DNA from: Planctomycetia bacterium
Lineage (GTDB): Bacteria > Planctomycetota > Planctomycetia > Gemmatales > Gemmataceae
Length of the DNA: 6,482 bases
Reading direction: 5' to 3'
Assembly: GCA_025356615.1 (NCBI GenBank)
Contig: JANXSH010000199.1
Span: forward strand, 1-6,482
Shown here: in pieces, positions 1 to 6,117 of the stretch
Numbering within the stretch: the stretch's first letter is position 1
How the letters are laid out: every line of letters starts with the position of its first letter
The notes under the pieces: model-generated
Seen by the model: the letters and a program-made list of their open reading frames with translations, nothing else
The model's database searches: none
Told to the model about the DNA's origin: nothing
Position numbers and translations under genes: made by a program

Positions 1-1454
1 AGACCATCTTCCTCGATTTCCAGGGCGGTGCCCCGGAGCAGAATTTCGTGTACCAGGCTCCCCTGTCATCGACGACGGGCGGCACCGCCGACGCCATCCT
101 CGAGTCGGGCGGGCCTCGCAACCTACGCAACTGGGACACGCCGGCCTTCGATCTGGATGGGAAACCCTTCTCCTTCAGCGCGGCGGAACAGGCGGTCATC
201 AAGGAGGTCTGGCAGCGCGTGGCCGAGGATTTCGCCCCGTTCAACGTCAACGTGACCACCGATTGGGGCGGGTCGCTGACCGACCGGAACATGCTGCGGG
301 TCATCGTGGGCGGCCGATCGGTCAGGGCCGAAGGGATGGCCGACCCCTACGGCCTGAGCCAGCTCGCTTCCATGAAGAACGGCGGTCCGAACGTCGCCTT
401 CGTGTTCGCGGACAGCCTCGAGGCGTTGGGCGGCCATTTCGCGACGATGGCGGCCAACGTGGCGTCGCGCGAGGCGGGCCACGCCTTCGGACTCGAATAT
501 CAGACACGGAGTGAAATCATTCCCGGTGACAAGATCATGGGCACACATATCGGCAGCGAACTGAGCCGGTGGGCCCAGGGCAGCGTTCCCATGGCGTTCT
601 GGCAGGACGACCTGAAGATCCTGACCCACGCGCTCGGCATTCGAGACGACGACCACGGCGAGTACGGCGGCTTCACGCCGCTGGGCGACCTGGACGCGAC
701 GGGAACGCTCCGGGGCCAGGGCATCATCGGCATCCCGTTCGCGCTCCGCGAGGCCGATAATCCCGGCCCCGAGCCGGTCGATGTGGATACGTTCTCGTTC
801 CAGACCTCGGGGGGCCGGATCCGATTCGCGGCGCAGGGGGTCGGTGCCGGCCAGAACCTCGAAGTGCGGCTCGAAATTTGGTCCTCGCTCACCCAGGTCG
901 GCAAGTCGCCCATTTGGTGGGAATCCGGCAGCCTCGATGCTGCGCTGACGTTGAACCTGCCCGCAGGAACCTACTACGTCAAGGTGAGGGGCGGGGCCGG
1001 GTTCCAGTACGGCAACCTCGGGCAGTATGCCCTCAGCATTACGGACGCCCGCTCGGTCTTTACGCTCGACTCGCCTGGGGCTAGTTGGCTGACCGCCGGG
1101 AGCATCGAGCCGATCACCGCGAACCCGTGGCTGGGCGGCACCACGCTACGAGCGGGGTCGGTGGATTCCGCCGGCCTCTTCGTGGAGGCGGTTCGGGCCG
1201 TCGAGGGCGATCGTGCGGACGATGTCCCGTCCGAACTCGCTTCCCTGTCGTCGGTGAACGACGGCGTGCCCTCGGACGCCGACCTCGCCGCCGTGTTCGG
1301 GACGCCGTTCGACCCCGCGTCCGACCTCTGGGTGGCATCCATCCCTGACTCGGACATCCCGGCCGTGCAGGATGGTGGCGATCCGGCCTTCCAGGTGAAC
1401 GGAGCGTCCGGGATCGACGATCAGCAGGCCCAGACTGCCCTGAAAACCGTTTAA
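1..1454 (+). CDS. Partial (5' end missing) exported metalloprotease-like protein with degenerate zinc motif and PPC domain
   Basis: The reading frame is open from base 3 to the TAA at 1452-1454, so the true start lies left of the window; the GTG at 48 is internal. The visible 483 residues begin with IFLDFQGG, the opening strand of a family of planctomycete secreted peptidase-like proteins. It continues with FSAAEQAVIKEVWQRVAED and DFAPFNVNVTTD, typical of that family before its metal site. The expected HExxHxxGxxH motif is REAGHAFGLEY (bases 468-500). An IMG Met-turn-like motif follows near 534-542. Bases about 777-1050 encode a PPC (bacterial pre-peptidase C-terminal) beta-sandwich: DVDTFSF, LNLPAGTYYVKV, GQYALSI. 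The last ~135 residues are acidic and unrecognised. Location is probably outside the cytoplasm, but the signal sequence is not in view. With two of three zinc ligands replaced, a structural or binding role is more likely than proteolysis. The domain calls rest on motif memory; the coding call is firm. Confidence 0.85.
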   Translation, partial: TIFLDFQGGAPEQNFVYQAPLSSTTGGTADAILESGGPRNLRNWDTPAFDLDGKPFSFSAAEQAVIKEVWQRVAEDFAPFNVNVTTDWGGSLTDRNMLRVIVGGRSVRAEGMADPYGLSQLASMKNGGPNVAFVFADSLEALGGHFATMAANVASREAGHAFGLEYQTRSEIIPGDKIMGTHIGSELSRWAQGSVPMAFWQDDLKILTHALGIRDDDHGEYGGFTPLGDLDATGTLRGQGIIGIPFALREADNPGPEPVDVDTFSFQTSGGRIRFAAQGVGAGQNLEVRLEIWSSLTQVGKSPIWWESGSLDAALTLNLPAGTYYVKVRGGAGFQYGNLGQYALSITDARSVFTLDSPGASWLTAGSIEPITANPWLGGTTLRAGSVDSAGLFVEAVRAVEGDRADDVPSELASLSSVNDGVPSDADLAAVFGTPFDPASDLWVASIPDSDIPAVQDGGDPAFQVNGASGIDDQQAQTALKTV

Positions 1455-2860
1455 TCGGATTCGCCGGATCCTTTCGCCTCCGCGTCCCCTGCGAGATGCG
1501 ACTCCTCCGGTCGCGTCAGGAACCCCCAGCGTAGCGCCTGGTCTTGCGTGTAGTCCTTGCCCAGCGTCAGCGCCGTCATCGCCTTCGCCATCTCGTAACC
1601 CAGGTAGAACGCATGGGATGCGTCGATCGGCTCGCGCGCCGACATCGCGGCGAATAGCGCGAAGGGGTCGGCATCCGTCAGGTGCATCCGGCCGTTCATC
1701 GCGTGGATCACGCCGTCCTCGGCGAACAGGCGGAAGTTGCGGTCGGTGATCCGTGAGGCGAGTTCGGCGAGCGTCTCCGCGCCGTGACGATGCAGGCGCG
1801 GATCGCGCAGGAGGACGAGGTCCGGCTCGAGGTGTTTCGGCAAGACGCGGCGCGTCCAGGCGTGGAAGACCAGGCGGCGCGCGAGGTCCAGTTCCCGGAC
1901 ACAACTTCGGCTCCAGTTGATGACTTCCGTCGTCAAGACGCTGCGGATGCCGACTTCTTGGCAGAAGCCGAGGAGCATGACGTTGACGCCGGCGCTGTCC
2001 ACGTCGGTCAGCTCGGTCAGGTTGCCGACCCCCATCATCATCTCGGCGTCGGGGTAGCGTCTTCGCACCTCCAGGTAGCGCCCCAGCGAGGCGGCGAAGC
2101 CCATGCCGATCGGCTCGAGGATCGGGTCGATGCGGAAGCGCACGCCGAGCGCCGTCAGCCGGTCGAGCGTCGAATCCAGGCCGGTCAGATCGGCGGGCAC
2201 GTCGGGCAGGGCGACGACTTCGACGCCCCAGTCCGCCGCCCGATCGACGTTCGTGCTGTTGACCGACAAGACGAGTTCGGCCCCCGCGCCGATGGCGAGT
2301 TCGACTTCCCGAGGGTCGAAGCTATCGATCGAGACGCGCATGCCGTCCGCGCGGAGCGCGCGGACGGCATCGCCCACCCCGGCCCAGGTTCCGCCGGGAT
2401 CGCAGCCCACGTCGATGAGGTCCGCCCCGGCATCACGGAACGCGCGTGCCTGATCGAGGAAGGCAGCCATCGTCAGGCGCGGGGCGTGATTGATCTCGGC
2501 GAGGATGGCGATGTCATACGCGCCGTACCCCTCGCGGGGGTCGGCCTTGGTGTTGAAGAATGCGGGCAGGTCGCGGAGATCCTTCGGCCCGCGATCGACC
2601 GGGAGGCCGGTCGCCTCGGCGAGCAAGGCCGAGTCGCCGGCGCAGAGGCCGGGGAGGACGATGCGGTCGATGCCCGGCGGGGGCGTGAAGTGTCGGACGA
2701 TCCACGGCACGGTGGCGAGGGCGACGACGGTGATCGGCAGGACGCCGACCGTGAAGTCGAAGCCCGCAGGGGAGGCGATCTCGCCGAGCATCCGCCGGAG
2801 GGAAGGCTCGGCAAGTTTGCCGGTCAGGAACAGGAGGTGTGGCCGCGCTTGCACGGTCAA
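1451..2860 (-). CDS. Dihydropteroate synthase-related protein (H4MPT-linked C1 metabolism family, DUF6513 type)
   Basis: 469 residues, apparently full length. The N-terminal part carries LLFLTGKLAEPSLRRML and VLPITVVALAT. A GPKDLRDLPAFF motif (91-102) precedes a DHPS-like TIM-barrel at about 115-305, with AEINHAPRLT (121), ADLIDVGCDPGG (146), VSIDSFDPREVE (176), LVLSVNSTN (197), DPILEPIGMGF (245) and MMGVGNLTELTDVDSAGVN (275). The C-terminal region has SHAFYLGYEMAKAMTALTLG (415) and QDQALRWGFLT. This is the dihydropteroate-synthase-related family (TIGR00284 as I recall) shared by methanogens, H4MPT-using methylotrophs and planctomycetes. The gene goes with H4MPT-dependent C1 transfer; its exact reaction is, to my knowledge, not settled, and it is not the folate enzyme FolP. 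The start is TTG at 2858-2860, because an in-frame TAG lies two codons upstream; GTG at 2852-2854 is the alternative. Only a weak GGA precedes it. The TAA stop overlaps the convergent gene's stop. A candidate TA cassette ends 24 bp upstream. Confidence 0.9.
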   Translation of the reverse strand: MTVQARPHLLFLTGKLAEPSLRRMLGEIASPAGFDFTVGVLPITVVALATVPWIVRHFTPPPGIDRIVLPGLCAGDSALLAEATGLPVDRGPKDLRDLPAFFNTKADPREGYGAYDIAILAEINHAPRLTMAAFLDQARAFRDAGADLIDVGCDPGGTWAGVGDAVRALRADGMRVSIDSFDPREVELAIGAGAELVLSVNSTNVDRAADWGVEVVALPDVPADLTGLDSTLDRLTALGVRFRIDPILEPIGMGFAASLGRYLEVRRRYPDAEMMMGVGNLTELTDVDSAGVNVMLLGFCQEVGIRSVLTTEVINWSRSCVRELDLARRLVFHAWTRRVLPKHLEPDLVLLRDPRLHRHGAETLAELASRITDRNFRLFAEDGVIHAMNGRMHLTDADPFALFAAMSAREPIDASHAFYLGYEMAKAMTALTLGKDYTQDQALRWGFLTRPEESHLAGDAEAKGSGESD

Positions 2861-2884
2861 AAGCTATCCAGAAAGCAGGAATTT

Positions 2885-2907
2885 AGCCACCGATGAACAC
2901 AGATGAA
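2885..2907 (+). repeat. Left arm of inverted repeat flanking the TA cassette
   Basis: The 23-nt arm begins AGCCACCGATGAACAC and ends AGATGAA. It contains GATGAA twice, spaced 10 bp apart, and is repeated in inverted orientation at 4172-4194 with mismatches only at arm positions 6 and 7 (CC here, TA there). It lies 24 bp upstream of the TTG start of the DHPS-like gene and about 80 bp downstream of the toxin stop. Confidence 0.85.
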
Positions 2908-2987
2908 AGACTCGATGTGTAGGGCATTGCAAGAGAACGCCAACTTGCAAGAGAGCAGTTCTTTCTGCGGACGAACACGACGCGCCG

Positions 2988-3428
2988 TCAACTGTCCGCC
3001 TCAACTTTTCGCAGCACGACTTGGCGAGCGCCGGATGATGTTATTTGGTAGCGGAGACCGAATCTTGTTCCGGGCAATTCTCTATGTAGTTCCACGATTT
3101 CAGGCCAAACTAACAACAAAGCAGCCAGCTTGTCTCTCCCCGGCCTCTGGTGCAGTTTCGACCCAAACAAAACGTGCGTTATCTCATTCTCCTTGCACAA
3201 TCGCGGTAGTTTCCCACCCCGGCTCGGACGGTTCTTACCGCTATCGGCCGAGATAACGATCCAACCTTGTCCCTTCATCGCCGGAATCCACTCGTCGTCA
3301 TGTGTCCCGCTAGCGAAGTGGTCCAGGATGTGTGCGAACTCACAACCGGCTGGGACAAGTTGCTGCAACTCCTCCATCATCGGCTTGCCCAAACATTCAT
3401 CGAATAGGAATTTTGCCAACGCACTCAC
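2988..3428 (-). CDS. VapC45-like toxin with PIN-like nuclease domain
   Basis: 146 residues. The fold signature is KFLFDECLGKPMMEEL (residues 6-21), then HILDHFASGTHDDEWIPAM (33-51), GWIVISADSGKNR (55-67) and GGKLPRLCKENEITHVLFG (71-89). This matches the PIN-like (VapC45 / DUF5615-related) family, whose usual pattern is a DxC/DEC start, an H(F)..D-D/EEW centre and a W-V-(V/I)-(T/S)-x-D strand. The likely metal-binding acids are D10, the DDE cluster at 44-46, and D62. By family, it should be a small RNA-cleaving ribonuclease held inactive by the antitoxin encoded just upstream. The start is GTG at 3426-3428, inside the antitoxin stop (GTGA overlap). No good ribosome site precedes it, so translational coupling is likely. 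The ~50-residue tail after the core (HQRPGRDKL onward) has no motif I recognise. No frameshift is seen and the acidic residues are intact. Confidence 0.85.
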   Translation of the reverse strand: MSALAKFLFDECLGKPMMEELQQLVPAGCEFAHILDHFASGTHDDEWIPAMKGQGWIVISADSGKNRPSRGGKLPRLCKENEITHVLFGSKLHQRPGRDKLAALLLVWPEIVELHRELPGTRFGLRYQITSSGARQVVLRKVEADS

Positions 3429-4099
3429 GCGGCAGATTTACCCAAATGCTCGACAAAGAACTTGTAGGCTGCATCCGCCTCTTGTACCGGAATTCCGTAA
3501 ACCTTCGCAGCCTCTGGAACGCCCCCCTCTGCCCTGATCGCATCACAGATCGTTGCCGCCGAATAACCACTCGGTAGCATCGGCTCGCCGAAATGGACCT
3601 TCGGGTTCATCACGATTTGCACATTCGCGAATTTGTAGATGTTGTACAAGTTGGCGAGACCGCTCTTGCTGAAGGTGAGGTTCTCCAGGTAGCCCTCGAC
3701 GAAGCGGAACAACCCCTGTGCCTGAGATCCCGCGATCTCGAAAAGGTCATCACCTGGCGGCTCGAGTACGAGGTCGTCACCCAGCAGGTAGGCACAATGC
3801 TTTCTCGCAAAAGGGTAATTCAGCCCGAAAGTCTTCTCGGCGACCTTGATAGCGTTTCGAATCTTCGGCAACGAAACTTTCTTCATGATCCTTATTTCGC
3901 GGATCGCCAACGTCTGGACGAAATCGAGAAAAGAGACCTGCTTTTCGGAGGGATCGAATTGGGGAGTGAGTACGGACTCCCCGGTGCCACTACCGAACAA
4001 CCACCGGGCCATCTTCTGGGTCGAGACGCGAGCATACATGGCTGCTTCGGGAAGCGTGTACAAGCCGTGGCCGAGGTATTTCTGCAATGTTGTCGCCAT
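3425..4099 (-). CDS. VapB45-like antitoxin with N-terminal HTH and C-terminal DUF433
   Basis: 224 residues from the chosen ATG at 4097-4099. GLYTLPEAAMYARVSTQKMARWLFG (residues 12-36) is a MerR-like helix-turn-helix as in VapB45-type antitoxins. A helical middle follows, with FLDFVQTLAIREIRIM (57-72) and LPKIRNAIKVAEKTFG (77-92). The C-terminus is DUF433: IVMNPKVHFGEPMLPSGYS (162-180), EGGVPEAAKVYGIPVQEADAAYKFF. Length and domain order resemble Mycobacterium tuberculosis VapB45 (Rv2018), which pairs with the PIN-like VapC45. It should neutralise the toxin encoded immediately downstream and repress its own promoter. An ATG at 4139-4141 would add 14 residues; I prefer 4099 because AAGGG sits 5 nt upstream, the extension has no family look, and it would overlap a palindrome that reads better as an operator. 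Base composition is lower in G+C than the flanking genes, consistent with acquisition. Confidence 0.85.
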   Translation of the reverse strand: MATTLQKYLGHGLYTLPEAAMYARVSTQKMARWLFGSGTGESVLTPQFDPSEKQVSFLDFVQTLAIREIRIMKKVSLPKIRNAIKVAEKTFGLNYPFARKHCAYLLGDDLVLEPPGDDLFEIAGSQAQGLFRFVEGYLENLTFSKSGLANLYNIYKFANVQIVMNPKVHFGEPMLPSGYSAATICDAIRAEGGVPEAAKVYGIPVQEADAAYKFFVEHLGKSAA

Positions 4100-4111
4100 G
4101 ACGGCCCTTGA

Positions 4112-4121
4112 CAGATATCTG
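4112..4121. promoter_or_regulatory. Perfect 10-bp palindrome upstream of antitoxin (candidate operator)
   Basis: CAGATATCTG is a perfect palindrome 13-22 bp upstream of the antitoxin ATG at 4099. Together with a second palindrome at 4132-4143, it sits where autorepressing antitoxins usually bind. It is palindromic by inspection; the operator role is inferred from position and from the HTH in the antitoxin. Confidence 0.35.
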
Positions 4122-4131
4122 GGTTGTGATG

Positions 4132-4143
4132 GAATGGGCATTC
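4132..4143. promoter_or_regulatory. Second palindrome upstream of antitoxin (candidate operator)
   Basis: GAATG-GG-CATTC is a 5-bp perfect inverted repeat around a 2-bp centre, in a wider imperfect symmetry (GATG outside on one side, CATCC on the other). Its centre is about 20 bp from the centre of the palindrome at 4112-4121, roughly two helical turns, as expected for sites bound on one DNA face. It overlaps the alternative upstream ATG of the antitoxin. The function is inferred. Confidence 0.35.
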
Positions 4144-4171
4144 ATCCAACAGTATCCAGCACGATTGGGTG

Positions 4172-4194
4172 TTCATCTGTGTTCATCTATGGCT
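4172..4194 (-). repeat. Right arm of inverted repeat flanking the TA cassette
   Basis: The reverse complement of this 23-nt stretch matches the arm at 2885-2907 at 21 of 23 positions. It lies 22 bp downstream of the stop of the toroid/HEAT gene and about 70 bp upstream of the antitoxin start, so it does not cut into either gene. Confidence 0.85.
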
Positions 4195-4216
4195 CATTCT
4201 TCTTTTGGAGAGCCAC

Positions 4217-6106
4217 TCACTCGCGGGAGTTGGCTTGCCACCACTTCAGCCACGCCGCGATGGCCTCCTTGCGCTGCGACACCGTCGCCTCGTCGTCCGG
4301 GCCGAAGTCCTTGCCCGTGAGCTTCTTCAAGGCATGAAGGGCGGCCCGGCGGACGACCGGTTCGGGGTCGCTGAGTCGCTTGATGAGGTCGGGTACGTGG
4401 GGCCGATTCTTCTTGGCGGCAGTGGCGAGTGCGGCTGCCCGACGGATCTCCGGCTCGTCGTCGTCGAGGTATTCGCGGAGCGTGTCGGGCTTCATGCGCG
4501 TGAGGCGCTCGGCGAGGGCCACGCGGGCTTCCTTGCGTGCGTCGCCGTCGAGGCGTGAGATGGAGGCGACCAGCGCCTCGGTGTAGGCGACGCCGCGCGT
4601 GTCGCGCAGCTCCTTGAGAACCTCGGCGCGGCGCTCTTTCGTCGATCGGAGGAGGTCGTCGCCGAGTTTGGCGGCGGCCTTCTCCTCGGCGGTTCGCGGC
4701 GACTTATCAGCCGTGTCGGGGATTACGACTTTCGTCGGCTTCGCGCTATCGCCGGAGGACGGCGACTTCTTCTCGCCGGGGTCGGACTTCTTGCCGATGC
4801 CCGTCTTGTCGAATGTCGGGGGATTGGTGCGGAGGGCGTCACCACCGACGCCACCGGGGCGGAGGAGTCTACCCGGATCCTTCAGCCCGGCCAGGCCGCT
4901 CGAGAGGTCGCGGGTGAAGTTGGCCTTCTTGAGGAACAGCAGCGCGAAACAGGTGTCGGCACCCGAATCGGCGTATTCGCCCCGCCAGGACCCATCCTGG
5001 TTTTGGTTGGTGAGTAGAAGTTCGGCCCCCCAGGCGTACCAGTCCTTCTTGCCGATCGTCTCGAGTTTGAGGGCGACCGCCACGCGCTCCAGGGACCAGA
5101 GGTAGTAGTACCCCTTACCACTCATCGGAGCGATGCCGACTCGACCCGCGTTCCCGTCCCACCCGACCGGCGTGCCGACGGCCTCGGCCAACGCTTGGAG
5201 GGCACCCTTGATCTTCGCGTCGCTGCTGATGTCACGCGCCTTGGCGTCGGGATCCTTGCGTTTCTTGATGTCGAGGGCACTGCCGTGACCGAAGGCGAGG
5301 CCGAGGATTCCCGCGCAGGTCATCGTGGGCATACCGCCCGTCCCCATCATTCCGGGCATTCCCGGTATCATCGTGTAACTCCAGGTGCCCCCCGCACTCT
5401 GCGACGCCCGGAAATACTGGTCCGTCTTGATGAGCGCGGCCTGCGTCGGCACGCCGTAGCGTCGGCCTACCCAGAGGCCCAGGATCGCGAACTGGGTGTT
5501 CGAGTTGTCGCCGGACTCCATCATCCCCGGTCGGCCCACGCCTCCCCGATTGATGAGTTGGAGTTGGGCCTGGATCGCGGGGGCGAGATCCTTGACGGTT
5601 CGCTTCCCCGTGGTGGGCATCTTGTCGAGGTTGCGGCCCGCTTTCAGAACCCGACCGCCCGATTCCGCCTGGAGGCGGCGCGCTTCGTCCGCCGAGATCG
5701 CCGGGCAGTGATACGACCACGGCCCGCTCCTCAACTGCCCGGCGAGGAGCCGGACGATCATCGACTCGATCAGCGGAGTGTCGCTCGACTCGCCGAGGGA
5801 ATCGAGGAAGATAATGGACAGCGCGAGCGAGTACGTGTGGGTCAGCGAATAGCTCGCCTCCCGAACCTTGGCGGCAGCCGCCACGACGGCCTTGTCGTTC
5901 TTGGCAACGCCACATTCGATGAGCGTCATACCTGCAAGAGCGGTCGCGCCGATGTAGGCATTCTTCCAGGTGCCGTCTGGCTGTTGCATCTTCTTGAGCG
6001 CATCGACGCCGCGCTCGACGGCGGCATCGATCGCCTTGCGATCGACCGCCCGCGCGGGCATCGAACAGAGTGCCAGGACCGCCCCCGCCAACAGCATCGT
6101 TCGCAT
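4217..6106 (-). CDS. Exported alpha/alpha-toroid (squalene cyclase/prenyltransferase-like) and HEAT-repeat protein
   Basis: 629 residues from the ATG at 6104-6106, chosen over a GTG at 6128-6130 because GGAGG lies 6 nt upstream and a signal peptide then begins at residue 1: MRTMLLAGAVLALCSMPARA, with cleavage after residue 20. Residues ~25-395 form a toroid of the prenyltransferase/squalene-cyclase class. QW-like repeats are visible: GVDALKKMQQPDGTW (33), SGDNSNTQFAILGLW (199), QSAGGTWSYT (236), CAGILGLAFG (264), LLTNQNQDGSW (364), DTCFALLFL (384). The DxDD acid motif of squalene-hopene cyclases is absent, so a binding or scaffold role is likelier than catalysis. A Lys/Pro/Ser-rich linker (~430-475) leads to HEAT repeats (~480-600), including EYLDDDEPEIRRAAALA and RLSDPEPVVRRAALHALKKLTG. 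The WLKWWQAN tail is typical of planctomycete HEAT proteins. It is probably periplasmic. Substrate and partner are unknown. Confidence 0.87.
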   Translation of the reverse strand: MRTMLLAGAVLALCSMPARAVDRKAIDAAVERGVDALKKMQQPDGTWKNAYIGATALAGMTLIECGVAKNDKAVVAAAAKVREASYSLTHTYSLALSIIFLDSLGESSDTPLIESMIVRLLAGQLRSGPWSYHCPAISADEARRLQAESGGRVLKAGRNLDKMPTTGKRTVKDLAPAIQAQLQLINRGGVGRPGMMESGDNSNTQFAILGLWVGRRYGVPTQAALIKTDQYFRASQSAGGTWSYTMIPGMPGMMGTGGMPTMTCAGILGLAFGHGSALDIKKRKDPDAKARDISSDAKIKGALQALAEAVGTPVGWDGNAGRVGIAPMSGKGYYYLWSLERVAVALKLETIGKKDWYAWGAELLLTNQNQDGSWRGEYADSGADTCFALLFLKKANFTRDLSSGLAGLKDPGRLLRPGGVGGDALRTNPPTFDKTGIGKKSDPGEKKSPSSGDSAKPTKVVIPDTADKSPRTAEEKAAAKLGDDLLRSTKERRAEVLKELRDTRGVAYTEALVASISRLDGDARKEARVALAERLTRMKPDTLREYLDDDEPEIRRAAALATAAKKNRPHVPDLIKRLSDPEPVVRRAALHALKKLTGKDFGPDDEATVSQRKEAIAAWLKWWQANSRE

Positions 6107-6112
6107 GGCTCC

Positions 6113-6117
6113 CCTCC
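6113..6117 (-). promoter_or_regulatory. Shine-Dalgarno sequence that decides the start of the toroid/HEAT gene
   Basis: On the minus strand GGAGG ends 6 nt before the ATG at 6104-6106, inside a GGAGGGGAG purine run. This is the clearest ribosome site in the window. It supports the ATG over the upstream in-frame GTG at 6128-6130, which would place eight residues, three of them basic, before the signal peptide. Confidence 0.75.

Larger units (their letters stand above)
2885..4194. mobile_element. Candidate inverted-repeat-bounded toxin-antitoxin cassette (1310 bp)
   Basis: Two 23-bp arms at 2885-2907 and 4172-4194 are inverted copies of each other with 21 of 23 positions identical. The match stops sharply on both the inner and outer sides. 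Between them lie only the two TA genes, and no transposase or integrase. Base composition differs from the flanks: hand-counted 60-base lines give 24 G+C at 3061-3120 and 26 at 3841-3900, against 43 at 721-780. No target-site duplication is visible (aggaattt outside the left arm, cattcttc outside the right). The boundaries are directly seen; mobility is inferred. It could be a non-autonomous element moved in trans, or a cassette flanked by dispersed repeats that recombined. Confidence 0.5.

Noticed and set aside
1784..2896. Long plus-strand open frame (370 codons) opposite the DHPS-like gene
   Set aside because: It is an antisense shadow in GC-rich DNA. The product is low-complexity, rich in Asp, Arg, Gly and Ala, while the opposite strand encodes a fully conserved enzyme family.
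2955..2968. Short hairpin GCAG-N6-CTGC after the toxin stop as a terminator
   Set aside because: A 4-bp stem with no U-run is too weak to call.
2903..3256. Plus-strand 117-codon frame starting inside the left arm of the inverted repeat
   Set aside because: It runs antisense to the toxin, has no motif or ribosome site, and its start within the repeat arm is coincidental.
3593..4111. Plus-strand 172-codon frame across the antitoxin gene
   Set aside because: Antisense shadow; the minus-strand frame has clear HTH and DUF433 motifs.
2875..4204. Target-site duplication around the cassette
   Set aside because: The sequences just outside the two arms do not match in direct orientation, so no duplication can be claimed.
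4217..6106. Functional squalene-hopene cyclase or prenyltransferase
   Set aside because: The DxDD catalytic motif is absent, the protein is exported and fused to HEAT repeats. Only the toroid fold is supported.
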